From positions 56,549 to 120,548 of the forward strand of contig NZ_JACEFT010000012.1 in NCBI RefSeq assembly GCF_013697085.1: DNA of 64,000 bases, in the 5' to 3' direction. Of the stretch, positions 27,129 through 36,858 are shown one piece after another. The notes below the pieces were generated by a model. That model worked only from the letters and a program-made list of their open reading frames with translations. It had not been told where the DNA came from and made no database searches. Both the position numbers and the translations under genes were made by a program. How positions within the stretch are numbered: the first letter of the stretch is position 1; every line of letters begins with the position of its first letter. Source of the stretch: Billgrantia kenyensis (GTDB taxonomy: Bacteria > Pseudomonadota > Gammaproteobacteria > Pseudomonadales > Halomonadaceae).

Positions 27129-28718
27129 ATGAGCTTTTCACAAGCGCTGAGCGGGCTGAACTCGCAGTCCCAGAAGCTGGGAACCATCGGCAACAACATT
27201 GCCAACTCTCAGACCGTCGGTTTCAAGGGCTCCAACGTCCAGTTCTCCGACGTCTTCGCCAACTCCAGGGTCGGCCTGGGTACGCGGGTCTCTGCCGTGC
27301 TGCAGAACTTCAGCGAAGGCAACATCGAGTCCACCAACCGCAGCCTCGACCTGGCGGTGGCCGGTGAGGGCTTCTTCCGCTACATGGATACCAGCGGCGA
27401 AGTGGTCTACTCGCGCAACGGTCAGCTCAACATGCAGTCCAACGGCGATCTGGTGAACGCCCAGGGCTTCCAGATCATGGGTTATGGCCTGAATGCCCAA
27501 GGCCAGGTGCAGGTGGGCGGCCAGCCGGTACCGCTGAACGTCTCCGCGGAAGAGCTCGAGGCCAGTGCGACGACCAATACCAGCACCGTCCTCAACCTGG
27601 ACTCGCGCAAGAACATTAGCGACGACCTCAGCGTAGCCGAGGTGGGCGGCACCGAGATCAGCTATCACTATGCCAATAACTTCACCGTCTACGACTCACT
27701 GGGGAATCCGGTAAATACCACCGTCTACTACGAGAAGGTGGGTGAAAACCTTTGGCAGGCCAAGGTCGTGGCTGACGGTAACTACGATGCCGACAACGAC
27801 TTCATGATGCGTTTCAACTCGAATGGAACACTGGTTGGTGTTGGCGATGTTATTGACCAAGCGGTTTTTGACAACGTTGAAAGTGAACAGGCTGAGGTGG
27901 ATGCATATAACTCCTTCCTGGAGGAACTTGCGGGTTTAGAGGATGAACTTGACCCGATGGCACCGCCTGCCATGGGGGCAGAGCTGCAAGCTGCATTAGC
28001 TGATGGCAGGCTTAATCCGCGAGCAGGTAGCACAGAAGAGGCAGACATCAATGAAGTAATAGCCGATTTGATGAGTGCTACTCCGACGCTAGCAGACTAT
28101 GATGCCGTTTTTACAGCACTGGCTGATGGAGACGCTGGAGTAGGTACAGGTGTTGCTGGGTTAGCTAGTGCACAAACACAGCTTGATGCGGCAGTCTTGG
28201 CGCGAACGCAAGCCATTGCAGGCTTGACTGGAAGCCAGCAGGCACTGACCTTCAATTCCACCAATGGCGCCGAGGATGTCAACTTCAACCTCAACCTCGC
28301 CGGCTCCACTCAGTTCGGCAACAGCTCCACCGTCAGCAGCCTGACCCAGAACGGCTATACCTCCGGCACCCTGGTGGGCATCACCATCGACGAAGATGGC
28401 ACCATCATGCGCAACTACTCCAACGAGGAGTCGCGTCCCGCCGGACAGATCGCCCTGGTCAGCTTCCGCAATCCCGAGGGCCTGACGCCAGCCGGTGACA
28501 ACGTCTGGCGCGCTTCCGCCGAGTCCGGCCAGGAGCTGGTCGGCGCACCGGGTACCGGCCTGCTGGGCGGCATCGTCTCCGGCGCCGTGGAAACCTCCAA
28601 CGTGGACATGGCGCGCGAACTGGTCGACATGATCGTGGCGCAGCGGGCCTACCAGGCCAACTCGCAGACCATCAAGACCCAGGACGAGCTCCTGCAGACC
28701 GCCATCAACCTGCGCTAA
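27129..28718 (+). CDS. flgE: Flagellar hook protein FlgE with enlarged central domain
   Basis: 529 residues, against about 400 in E. coli. The D0/D1 ends are conserved (SGLNSQSQKLGTIGNNIANS at the start; NVDMARELVDMIVAQRAYQA at the end). Residues about 228-372 (27810-28245) form an extra, Asp/Glu/Ala-rich, probably helical segment, visibly more AT-rich than its flanks: bases 27841-27900 are 45% GC against 62% for 27361-27420. The conserved frame resumes at QALTFNSTNGAEDVNF. This looks like an exchanged surface domain of the hook. Transcribed between flgD and flgF. Confidence 0.93.
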   Translation: MSFSQALSGLNSQSQKLGTIGNNIANSQTVGFKGSNVQFSDVFANSRVGLGTRVSAVLQNFSEGNIESTNRSLDLAVAGEGFFRYMDTSGEVVYSRNGQLNMQSNGDLVNAQGFQIMGYGLNAQGQVQVGGQPVPLNVSAEELEASATTNTSTVLNLDSRKNISDDLSVAEVGGTEISYHYANNFTVYDSLGNPVNTTVYYEKVGENLWQAKVVADGNYDADNDFMMRFNSNGTLVGVGDVIDQAVFDNVESEQAEVDAYNSFLEELAGLEDELDPMAPPAMGAELQAALADGRLNPRAGSTEEADINEVIADLMSATPTLADYDAVFTALADGDAGVGTGVAGLASAQTQLDAAVLARTQAIAGLTGSQQALTFNSTNGAEDVNFNLNLAGSTQFGNSSTVSSLTQNGYTSGTLVGITIDEDGTIMRNYSNEESRPAGQIALVSFRNPEGLTPAGDNVWRASAESGQELVGAPGTGLLGGIVSGAVETSNVDMARELVDMIVAQRAYQANSQTIKTQDELLQTAINLR

Positions 28719-28738
28719 GCGCCGCCGGAGCCTGACCG

Positions 28739-29494
28739 ATGGATCGCATCCTCTACACCGCCATGAGCGGGGCCAAGCAGAGCATGGACCAGCAGTCGGT
28801 GGTCAGCCACAACCTGGCCAACGTCTCGACCAGCGGCTTTCGCGCCCAGCTGCATGCCATGCGCGCCGTACCGGTACAGGGCGACGGCGAACTGCCGACC
28901 CGTGTGTCGGTGGCCGGCACCACCCCGGGCAGCGACTTCAGCCCCGGCCCCATCACCCGCACGGGGCGTGAGCTGGACGTGGCGCTGGAAGGCGACGCCT
29001 GGCTTGCCGTCCAGGCCGACGATGGCACCGAGGCCTACACCCGTCGCGGCGATCTCTCGGTGGATGGCGATGGCCTGGTCACCGTGGCCGGGCGTCCGGT
29101 GATCGGCGACGGTGGACCCATCATCGTGCCGCTGGGCTCCAGCGTCACCGTGGGTGCTGATGGCACCCTCAGTGCCATCGGTGAAGGCGAGAATCCCGCC
29201 GCCCTGGTCGACGTGGGCCGGCTCAAGCTGGTTACGGCCGAGCAGAATCTGGTGCGTGGCGATGACGGCCTGTTCCGCATGCCGCCCGATGCCGAGGGCG
29301 AAGTCGCAGCGCTGGAAGCGAACGATGAGGCGCGTGTGGCCAGCGGGGCACTGGAAGGCAGCAACGTCAGCGCGGTCGAGGCCATGGTCGCCATGATCGA
29401 CGTAGCCCGGCGCTACGAAATGCAGATGAAAGTGATCAGCACCGCCGATGAGAACGCCCAGCGGGCCAATAATCTGCTTTCCATTCAAGGCTGA
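28739..29494 (+). CDS. flgF: Flagellar rod protein FlgF
   Basis: 251 residues. Start MDRILYTAMSGAKQSMDQQS is typical of FlgF, and the C-terminus has the VEAMVAMIDVARRYEMQMK D0 helix. Proximal rod subunit, joining FlgC and FlgG. 20 bases after flgE. Confidence 0.95.
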   Translation: MDRILYTAMSGAKQSMDQQSVVSHNLANVSTSGFRAQLHAMRAVPVQGDGELPTRVSVAGTTPGSDFSPGPITRTGRELDVALEGDAWLAVQADDGTEAYTRRGDLSVDGDGLVTVAGRPVIGDGGPIIVPLGSSVTVGADGTLSAIGEGENPAALVDVGRLKLVTAEQNLVRGDDGLFRMPPDAEGEVAALEANDEARVASGALEGSNVSAVEAMVAMIDVARRYEMQMKVISTADENAQRANNLLSIQG

Positions 29495-29542
29495 TGCCCT
29501 CTATCCCGGGCTGAAGGCCCGTAGGGTCAAGGAAAAAGAATC

Positions 29543-30325
29543 ATGATCAAGTCACTGTGGACGGCCAAGACCGGCCTGGAATCCCAGCAGGTCAAGCTGG
29601 ATGTCATCTCCAACAACCTGGCCAACGTCAGCACCAATGGCTTCAAGCGCTCGCGGGCGGTGTTCGAGGATCTGCTGTACCAGAACCTGCGTCAGCCCGG
29701 CGCCCAGAACGACGTCCAGAACCGCCTGCCCTCGGGCATGCAGGTCGGTACCGGCGTGCGTCCGGTGGCGACCGAGCGTCTGCACACCCAGGGCGGACTC
29801 GAGCAGACTGACAACTCACGCGACCTGGCCATCAACGGCAACGGCTTCTTCCAGGTGCTGATGCCGGATGGCGACACCGCCTATACCCGTGACGGCAGCT
29901 TCCAGCTCAACGAGAACGGCCAGATGGTCACCGCCAACGGCTATCCGCTCGAGCCGGCCATCATCATCCCTGACAACGCCCTGTCGATCTCCATCGGCGA
30001 GGACGGCATCGTCTCGGTGACCCAGCCCGGCGTCAGCCAGTCGCTGGAAGTGGGGCAGATCACCGTCTCCACTTTCGTCAACGCGACCGGGCTCGAGAGC
30101 ATCGGCGGCAACCTCTATCGCGAAACCACGGCTTCCGGACCGCGTAACGAGACCATGCCGGGCATGAACGGCGCCGGTCGGCTGTTCCAGGGCTACGTGG
30201 AAACCTCCAACGTCAACGTGGTGGAGGAGATGGTCAGCATGATCCAGACCCAGCGGGCCTATGAGATCAACAGCCGTGCGGTGCAGACCAGCGACGAGAT
30301 GCTGGCTCGCCTGAGCCAGCTCTGA
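29543..30325 (+). CDS. flgG: Flagellar distal rod protein FlgG
   Basis: 260 residues, exactly the family length. N-terminal [19 protein letters not shown] and C-terminal [19 protein letters not shown] identify the distal rod protein. AAGGA ribosome site. It forms the drive shaft inside the P and L rings. Confidence 0.96.
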   Translation: MIKSLWTAKTGLESQQVKLDVISNNLANVSTNGFKRSRAVFEDLLYQNLRQPGAQNDVQNRLPSGMQVGTGVRPVATERLHTQGGLEQTDNSRDLAINGNGFFQVLMPDGDTAYTRDGSFQLNENGQMVTANGYPLEPAIIIPDNALSISIGEDGIVSVTQPGVSQSLEVGQITVSTFVNATGLESIGGNLYRETTASGPRNETMPGMNGAGRLFQGYVETSNVNVVEEMVSMIQTQRAYEINSRAVQTSDEMLARLSQL

Positions 30326-30416
30326 TCGTCAAGTCAATGACATACCCTGGTTGGATGGCCGGAAGCGAGCAAGCATGAAAGGTACGGTTACTCTCTCGGA
30401 GGCGAGGACTTCGGTC

Positions 30417-31094
30417 ATGAAGATGGTCATGGCGGTTGTCGCTATCGCAATCCTGGCCCTGGGCGGATGTGCCCAGGTGCCGCGCGCTTCCGTGGTGGGC
30501 GAGCAGGAGCAGATCAGCATCATCGAGCCGCCGCCGCGGATGGCCAATGGCTCCATCTACCAGGCGCAACGTGGCTCCCAGCCTCTGTTCGAGGATCGCC
30601 GCCCGCGCATGGTGGGCGATATTCTCACCATCGTGCTGGATGAGCAGGTCAGTGCCAGCAAGAACTCGCAGTCCAACATGAACCGCAGCGGCTCGGCAGG
30701 GCTCGATATTTCGGCGCTGCCCGATGTGCTGGAGCGCCTGGCCGAGCAGGGCGTCGACCTCTCCGGCAACCTCTCCGGCGAAAGCGACTTCGCCGGCGGG
30801 GGCGGCTCTCAGGCCAGCAACAGCATGACCGGTACCATCACCGTCTCGGTGCTCGAGGTGATGCACAACGGCAACCTGCGGGTGCGCGGCGAGAAGCAGA
30901 TCGCCATCAACCAGGGCGTGGAGTTCATTCGCTTCTCGGGGGTGGTCAATCCGCGCACCATCACCGGCCAGAACACCGTGCCTTCCACCTCCGTGGCCGA
31001 TGCGCGAATCGAGTACGTTGGCAGCGGCTATATCAGTGAAGCGCAGCACATGGGCTGGCTGCAGCGCTTCTTCCTGAACATTTCGCCTTTCTGA
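30417..31094 (+). CDS. flgH: Flagellar L-ring lipoprotein FlgH
   Basis: About 225 residues. The N-terminus ends in the lipobox LGGC, so the protein is exported, lipidated and placed in the outer membrane. [22 protein letters not shown] and [17 protein letters not shown] are FlgH-specific. I start at 30417 ([13 protein letters not shown]), which gives a short basic N-region and has GAGGA eight bases upstream; earlier in-frame ATGs at 30351 and 30375 would make an odd long leader. Confidence 0.92.
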   Translation: MKMVMAVVAIAILALGGCAQVPRASVVGEQEQISIIEPPPRMANGSIYQAQRGSQPLFEDRRPRMVGDILTIVLDEQVSASKNSQSNMNRSGSAGLDISALPDVLERLAEQGVDLSGNLSGESDFAGGGGSQASNSMTGTITVSVLEVMHNGNLRVRGEKQIAINQGVEFIRFSGVVNPRTITGQNTVPSTSVADARIEYVGSGYISEAQHMGWLQRFFLNISPF

Positions 31095-31114
31095 CGATCG
31101 CGAGCGAGGCGACC

Positions 31115-32254
31115 ATGACCGATACCATGACCTCCAAGCCAAACCGTCTAGCTTCGCTGGCAGCGAAGCTGACCCTGCTGGTGCTGATGTGCCTGCTGGC
31201 GCTGCCGGCGCAGGCGGAACGCATTCGCGAAATCGCCAATTTTGCCGGCGTGCGCGACAACGTGCTGGTGGGCTATGGCCTGGTGGTCGGGCTTGACGGC
31301 ACCGGCGACCAGACCATGCAGGCACCGTTCACCGGGCAAAGCCTGACCAACATGTTGTCCCAGCTCGGTATCACCGTGCCGCCTGGCACCAATATGCAGT
31401 TGCGCAACGTCGCCGCGGTGATGGTCACCGCCGACCTGCCGCCATTCTCGCGGCCCGGGCAGCGGCTCGACGTCAACGTCTCCTCCATCGGCAACGCGCG
31501 CAGCCTGCGTGGCGGTACCCTGCTGATGACCCCGCTGAAGGGCGCCGACGGCGATACCTATGCCATTGCCCAGGGCAATCTGCTGGTGGGTGGGGCCGGA
31601 GCGCAGGCGGGGGGTGCCCAGGTTCAGGTCAATCAGCTGGCAGGTGGGCGCATCGCCGGCGGCGCCATGGTGGAACGTGAGGTGGCGCTGGACCTCGGGG
31701 CCAACGCCGGCCTGCTCGAGCTGGAACTCAAGCAGGCCGATTTCGGTACCGTCCAGCGAGTGGTCAATGCCATCAACAGCGAGTTCGGGCGCCCGGTGGC
31801 GGCTGCCCGCGATGGCCGGGTCATCGCCCTCGACGGCCCCATGAACCCCAACTCGCGGGTCAACTTCATGGCCCAGGTGGAGAACATCCGCGTCACGCCA
31901 GTGGACGCGCCGGCCAAGGTCATCTTCAATGCACGCACCGGCTCGGTGGTAATGAACAGCGCGGTAACCCTGCAGCGTGCCGCCGTGGCCCATGGCAACC
32001 TGTCGATCGTCATCGACACCCGCTTCCTGGTCAGCCAGCCGTCACCGTTCGGCGAAGGCGAAACCGTTGTCGTGCCCGACACCGAGATCGAACTGCAGGA
32101 GCAGGACGCCTACCTGCGCATGGTCGAAGGCGCCGACCTGGTGGATGTCGTCAATGCGCTCAACGCACTCGGCGCCACACCCAGCGACCTCATGTCGATT
32201 CTCGAGGCGCTCAAGGCCGCCGGGTCGCTGCGCGCCGACCTGGAGATCATCTGA
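31115..32254 (+). CDS. flgI: Flagellar P-ring protein FlgI
   Basis: 379 residues with a signal peptide cleaved near LLALPAQA, leaving mature ERIREIANFAGVRDN. GYGLVVGLDGTGDQT and the C-terminal TPSDLMSILEALKAAGSL are family hallmarks. Forms the P-ring in the peptidoglycan layer with FlgA help. Its stop overlaps the flgJ start (TGATG), so translation is coupled. Confidence 0.95.
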   Translation: MTDTMTSKPNRLASLAAKLTLLVLMCLLALPAQAERIREIANFAGVRDNVLVGYGLVVGLDGTGDQTMQAPFTGQSLTNMLSQLGITVPPGTNMQLRNVAAVMVTADLPPFSRPGQRLDVNVSSIGNARSLRGGTLLMTPLKGADGDTYAIAQGNLLVGGAGAQAGGAQVQVNQLAGGRIAGGAMVEREVALDLGANAGLLELELKQADFGTVQRVVNAINSEFGRPVAAARDGRVIALDGPMNPNSRVNFMAQVENIRVTPVDAPAKVIFNARTGSVVMNSAVTLQRAAVAHGNLSIVIDTRFLVSQPSPFGEGETVVVPDTEIELQEQDAYLRMVEGADLVDVVNALNALGATPSDLMSILEALKAAGSLRADLEII

Positions 32255-33387
32255 TGAGCATCCAGGACATGGGCAGCCAGTTCGCTCTCGACGTACAGGG
32301 CCTCGAGCGGCTCAAGCACACGGCGCGGAACGACGAGGCAGCCGGCCTGCGTGGCGCCGCCCAGCAGTTCGAGGCGCTGTTCCTGCAAATGATGCTCAAG
32401 AGCATGCGTGACACCATTCCTTCGGGCGGGCTGCTGGACAGCCAGCAGGGCGAGTTCTACCAGTCGATGCTGGACCAGCAGTGGGCCCAGACCATGGCCG
32501 GTCGCGGTATCGGCCTGGCCGATCACCTGGTTGCGCAATTGGAAACCCAGTTGGGCATCTCCGAGTCCCGTTCCAGTGTGGCCGACCGGGAGCTCAGCGA
32601 GCTGATTGCCGGTATCCCTCGCGGCACGCCGCGGGTCTTGCAGGATGCGATTCAGCCTGAAGAGGAAGAGACAGGGGAGCCGGCGGCGGATCGCCAGGCC
32701 TCCTCTCCCGTGGCAGATGCCGAGCCCGTCACCATGCCGGCCAGTTTCCTCGATGAGCTGGAAGCGCTGCGCGGTGGCTTCATGGCAGCGGTCGATGCCA
32801 AGCCGTCGGCCCCTGCTCAATCGGCACAACCCGCGGCTGGCGACTCTATCCCGGCTTCCGCCTCGCGTAACAACGAGTCTGCACCTCGTGGCGAGCACGT
32901 GCAGCGCTTCATGCAGCGGCTCTCGGCTCCGGCCCAGGCCGCCAGCCGCCAGACCGGTGTGCCGGCCGAGCTGATCCTGGCTCAGGCAGCCCTGGAAACC
33001 GGCTGGGGGCGTCACGAGATTGCCACTGCCGATGGTGGCAACAGCTACAACCTGTTTGGCATCAAGGCCGGAAGCAGCTGGCAGGGGCGCACCACCGACA
33101 TCACCACCCATGAGTACATCAACGGCAAGCGCACGCGTGTGGTCGATACCTTCCGCGTCTATGGCTCCTTCGAGGAGGCCTTTACCGACTATGCGCGCCT
33201 GATCGGCAACAACCCCCGCTATGCGGCAGTGACTACCGCAGGCAGTGCCGAGCAGGCCGCCAGGGCATTGCAGGAGGGTGGCTACGCCACTGACCCGGCC
33301 TATGCCGACAAGCTGATTGCGGTGATGAACAGCATGGGACCCATGGGCCAGCAGCGCGGCGATTCACTGGTCTTTTTCAGCTACTGA
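32254..33387 (+). CDS. flgJ: Flagellar rod cap and peptidoglycan hydrolase FlgJ
   Basis: 377 residues in two parts: N-terminal rod-cap domain (QQFEALFLQMMLKSMRD, about 30-110), a low-complexity linker, and a C-terminal glucosaminidase domain (about 210-377) with the likely catalytic Glu in LILAQAALETGWGRHE. It cuts the cell wall to let the rod pass. This is the dual-domain form of beta- and gammaproteobacteria. Starts within the flgI stop. Confidence 0.95.
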   Translation: MSIQDMGSQFALDVQGLERLKHTARNDEAAGLRGAAQQFEALFLQMMLKSMRDTIPSGGLLDSQQGEFYQSMLDQQWAQTMAGRGIGLADHLVAQLETQLGISESRSSVADRELSELIAGIPRGTPRVLQDAIQPEEEETGEPAADRQASSPVADAEPVTMPASFLDELEALRGGFMAAVDAKPSAPAQSAQPAAGDSIPASASRNNESAPRGEHVQRFMQRLSAPAQAASRQTGVPAELILAQAALETGWGRHEIATADGGNSYNLFGIKAGSSWQGRTTDITTHEYINGKRTRVVDTFRVYGSFEEAFTDYARLIGNNPRYAAVTTAGSAEQAARALQEGGYATDPAYADKLIAVMNSMGPMGQQRGDSLVFFSY

Positions 33388-33416
33388 ACTCAGCGCCCGA
33401 TTCTGCAACTGATCCC

Positions 33417-33442
33417 TAAAGTTGCCCGGTTTCAGGCCGATA
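33417..33442 (+). promoter_or_regulatory. Sigma28 (FliA) promoter of flgKL
   Basis: TAAA at 33417-33420, 15 bases, GCCGATA at 33436-33442, in the flgJ-flgK gap. It lets hook-associated proteins be made late, apart from the upstream rod and hook genes. Confidence 0.85.
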
Positions 33443-33472
33443 TACCAGGCATTGGCGAAAGGAAACGACACA

Positions 33473-35374
33473 ATGAGCACCATTTTTTCCGTCGGCCTGA
33501 GCGGCCTCAATGCCGCGCAGAACGCGCTGAACACCACCAGCAACAACATCAGCAACGTCTACACCCCGGGGTATAACCGGGAACTGACGATCCTCGGCCA
33601 GAGCCGTGCCGATGCCGGCGTTCAGGTCAATGACATCCAGCGCCAGTTCAACCAGTACGTGGCGTCGCAGCTCAATGCCGCCACCAGTTCGTCCAGCGCG
33701 CTGAAGACCTACGAGAACCAGATCAGCCAGATCGACAACCTGCTGGCCGACCGCGAGGCGGGCCTGGCGCCGCTGATGCAGAACTTCTTCTCCTCGCTCG
33801 AGGACCTTGCGGGTGCGCCTTCCGACCCGGCGGCGCGCCAGGGCGTGCTGGGCACCACCAATACCCTGACCGCCCAGTTCCGTGCCTTCGATAGCTACCT
33901 GCAGGACATGCAGGAGGGCATCAACGGCCAGATCAAGGACGAAGTCACCCAGATCAACAACATGACCGAGCAGCTCGCGACCCTCAATCGCGAGATCGCC
34001 CTGGCCCGTGCCCGCAGCGGCTCTGCGCCCAACAGCCTGCTCAACCAGCGCGACCAGCTGGTGGCAGAGCTCAGTGAGCGAATGGACCTTCGCTTGGAGA
34101 TCCAGGACGGCAAGAGCTACAACATCAGCCTGCCCAACGGCCAGCCGCTGGTTTCCGGCACCAACCACTACAAGCTCGAAGCCATGGATGCGCCCAACGA
34201 CCCGCAGCGTACCGTATTGGGCTACAAGGATTCCGGGGGCAGCCTGATCCCCCTGCCGGAAAGCACCATCAAGGGCGGTGCCCTGGGGGGGCTGATGACC
34301 TTCCGTGCCGAAACCCTGGACAAGACCCAGAACCAGATCGGCCAACTGGCCGTTTCCATGGCGGTGGGGTTCAACGAACAGCATCGCCTGGGCCAGGACC
34401 TCGATGGTAACCAGGGCGGGGATTTCTTCAGCATCGGTCAGCCTCAGGCCTACTCCTTCCCGCGTAATACCAGCGACGCAGAAATCGAGACCGCCAGCTT
34501 CGATGCGGCCAATATCGACAAGCTGCGTGCCACCGACTACACCATTCGTTTCCAAGGCGGTGAACCGCAGATCACGCGCAAGGACAATGGCCAGGCGGTA
34601 CCCTCCGGCGAAATCAGCTGGGAGGACAATGTGCTGAGCTTCGGCGGCATGACGCTCGAGTTCAGCGATACGCCTAACAACGGTGATCGGTTCGAGGTGC
34701 AGCCCGTACGACGGGCGGCGGCCAACATGGAGTCGCAGATCATCGATCTGGACAAGATCGCGGCGGGCAGCTTCGTGGCGAAGGGAGGCGATCTCGCTGT
34801 CTCCGGCCTGCGCGCGGAGGCGGGTGCCTTCGGCAACGCTACCGCGCATGATTTCACTCTCTCGACCACTGGCGGTGTGACGACTGTCACCACGCCGGAT
34901 CCGAGCGACTTCACTGTCAATGGCCAGCCCTATGATGGCGCCATCGGTATCGAGCCGGGCGACCGTATCAACCTGGATGGCGTCGAGTTCGTCGTCGATA
35001 GCGTCCCCGGTGATGGAGAAGATGCGACCCTGTCACTGTCCGTCGCAGCCTCCGGCACCGGCGACAACCGCAATGCCCTGGCGCTGCAGAACCTGCAGAG
35101 CGAGGCCCTGGTGGCAGGTCGCTCGTCGCTGAGCCAGGCCTATGGCGGCATGGTCAGCGACGTGGGTAACCAGACCAATATCGTCAAGGTCAATCTCGAC
35201 GCGCGCCAGGGACTCACCGAGCAGCTCAAGGCAGTGCAGCAATCCGAGTCCGGCGTCAACCTGGACGAGGAGGCGGCCAACCTGATCCGCTACCAGCAGT
35301 TTTATATGGCCAATGCCCGGGTGATCGATACCGCCTCCACGGTGTTCGATACCATCCTCGGCCTGCGTAACTGA
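33473..35374 (+). CDS. flgK: Flagellar hook-associated protein 1 FlgK
   Basis: About 633 residues. The N-terminal SVGLSGLNAAQNALNTTSNN and the C-terminal VNLDEEAANLIRYQQFYMAN are FlgK-type D0/D1 ends; the middle is variable. It forms the first junction ring between hook and filament. Start at 33473 with AAGGAA upstream; an upstream in-frame ATG (33422) would lie inside the promoter region. Own sigma28 promoter. Confidence 0.95.
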   Translation: MSTIFSVGLSGLNAAQNALNTTSNNISNVYTPGYNRELTILGQSRADAGVQVNDIQRQFNQYVASQLNAATSSSSALKTYENQISQIDNLLADREAGLAPLMQNFFSSLEDLAGAPSDPAARQGVLGTTNTLTAQFRAFDSYLQDMQEGINGQIKDEVTQINNMTEQLATLNREIALARARSGSAPNSLLNQRDQLVAELSERMDLRLEIQDGKSYNISLPNGQPLVSGTNHYKLEAMDAPNDPQRTVLGYKDSGGSLIPLPESTIKGGALGGLMTFRAETLDKTQNQIGQLAVSMAVGFNEQHRLGQDLDGNQGGDFFSIGQPQAYSFPRNTSDAEIETASFDAANIDKLRATDYTIRFQGGEPQITRKDNGQAVPSGEISWEDNVLSFGGMTLEFSDTPNNGDRFEVQPVRRAAANMESQIIDLDKIAAGSFVAKGGDLAVSGLRAEAGAFGNATAHDFTLSTTGGVTTVTTPDPSDFTVNGQPYDGAIGIEPGDRINLDGVEFVVDSVPGDGEDATLSLSVAASGTGDNRNALALQNLQSEALVAGRSSLSQAYGGMVSDVGNQTNIVKVNLDARQGLTEQLKAVQQSESGVNLDEEAANLIRYQQFYMANARVIDTASTVFDTILGLRN

Positions 35375-35394
35375 TACTTGGGGAGAGTCAGACG

Positions 35395-36705
35395 ATGCGT
35401 ATCAGCACCGTAACCATGTTCGACCAGAGCGTGGCATCCATGAATCGCCAGCAGGGCGATTTCCTCAAGGTAAGCCAGCAGATCGCCAGCGGACGCCGGG
35501 TGGTAAACCCCTCCGACGACCCGCAGGCTTCATCGCGTGCCGTGGGCGTTTCCCAGGCCAAGGCGGTAACCCAGCAGTTTGCCGATGCGCGAATATCGGC
35601 ACGTAACTCCCTGGCCCAGGCCGAAAGTGTCCTCAACAGTACTGCAGATGCCATCACCAGCGCCAAGACGCTGCTGGTACAGGCTTCGAGCGATACCCTG
35701 AGCGATGTCGACCGTCAGTCGGTGGCCTCCGAGCTGCGCGGCATCTACGAGACACTGATCGGCCAGGCCAATGCCACCGACGGTAACGGTCGCTACCTGT
35801 TCGGCGGCTATCAGGACAATGCACCGCCCTTTGCGCGCACCTCCGGCGAAGGCGTTTCAGGCACCGAGTACAAGGGTGACACGAATACGCGTGAGCAGCG
35901 TATCGATGCCTCGCGGCTGATGCCGGTGGCTGACAACGGCAAGGCAGTCTTCCAGAGCGTCCCCTCCGGCTCAGGCTATGTGGCCCGGGCCGAGCGCGAG
36001 ACTGCACCGGCGGAACCCAGCGGGCTTGGAGTCCAGGGTGGCTACTATGCCAACGCAGGGTCAGTGGCCTTCACCAGTGGCCCAAACCGTGTCGATGCCG
36101 ATGATCCTGCTTTTGGTAGCAGTTTCACCCTTCAGTTTGATGTCGATGCCCTTGGCGACGCCGTTATTCGCGCGGTGGACGCTGATGGGGATTATGTTCT
36201 GGATGCCAACGGGGATCCGATTCTCAACCAGCCGTACCAACCCGGAGAGACCATCGTCGTGGGTGGTGTCAGCATCACGCTCGAGGGTACACCTGCCGAT
36301 GGCGATCAGTTTCAGCTGCGCCCGGCCAATGACGCCGATGCCAACCAGGACCTGTTCAAGTCGCTCAAGGATGCCATCGACCTGCTGGAGCTCGACCAGC
36401 AGGGCTCCCCCGAGAACCGCGCTCACTACCGCAACACCATCAACTCCGTGATGCGTGAGCTCGACAACAGCCTCGATAACGTTCTGACAGTTCGGGCCTC
36501 CATGGGCGCTCGCCTCAACGAACTGGACGTGGTCGACGCCGTGGCCGGCAATCGAATGATGAACTACGACAAGACGCTCTCTGACCTGGTCGACCTCGAC
36601 TACAGCAAGGCCATTGCCGACTACAGCCTGCGCCAGGTTGGCCTGCAGGCTTCCCAGAAAGCCTTCGTTGATGTCAAGGGCATGTCGCTCTTCAACTACC
36701 TCTAA
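35395..36705 (+). CDS. flgL: Flagellar hook-associated protein 3 FlgL
   Basis: 436 residues, longer than in enterobacteria (about 317) but usual for pseudomonad-type FlgL. N-terminal RISTVTMFDQSVASMNRQQG and the GRRVVNPSDDPQA segment are diagnostic. An extra Asp/Gly-rich domain spans about 200-320. Second junction protein. GGGAG ribosome site, 20 bases after flgK, shared sigma28 transcript. Confidence 0.93.
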   Translation: MRISTVTMFDQSVASMNRQQGDFLKVSQQIASGRRVVNPSDDPQASSRAVGVSQAKAVTQQFADARISARNSLAQAESVLNSTADAITSAKTLLVQASSDTLSDVDRQSVASELRGIYETLIGQANATDGNGRYLFGGYQDNAPPFARTSGEGVSGTEYKGDTNTREQRIDASRLMPVADNGKAVFQSVPSGSGYVARAERETAPAEPSGLGVQGGYYANAGSVAFTSGPNRVDADDPAFGSSFTLQFDVDALGDAVIRAVDADGDYVLDANGDPILNQPYQPGETIVVGGVSITLEGTPADGDQFQLRPANDADANQDLFKSLKDAIDLLELDQQGSPENRAHYRNTINSVMRELDNSLDNVLTVRASMGARLNELDVVDAVAGNRMMNYDKTLSDLVDLDYSKAIADYSLRQVGLQASQKAFVDVKGMSLFNYL

Positions 36706-36791
36706 GGTCTTCGGCAGGGACGCCGTCACTTTTCGAGCGATACCGCTTCCCTGCAGACCTTAACGGTGAAAACTCCAATAGGGTCTCTTTC

Positions 36792-36822
36792 GCCGCTCCG
36801 GTTCGCCGGTGCGGCTTTTTTT
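36792..36822 (+). terminator. Intrinsic terminator of the flgB-flgL operon
   Basis: GCCGCTCCGG pairs with CCGGTGCGGC around a TTCG tetraloop (one T-T mismatch), then seven T. A very stable hairpin about 87 bases after flgL, between convergent flgL and fliR. Confidence 0.9.
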
Positions 36823-36858
36823 GGGCCAGCAGCATGTGCTATCAGCGCAGGGAACGGC

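Noticed and set aside
33416..34849. 477-codon open frame on the minus strand opposite flgK
   Set aside because: Shadow of flgK; flgK has clear homology and its own promoter.
35999..36330. Extra domain in FlgL as a sign of transfer
   Set aside because: FlgL of about 430 residues is usual in pseudomonad-type flagella and the composition shift is slight.
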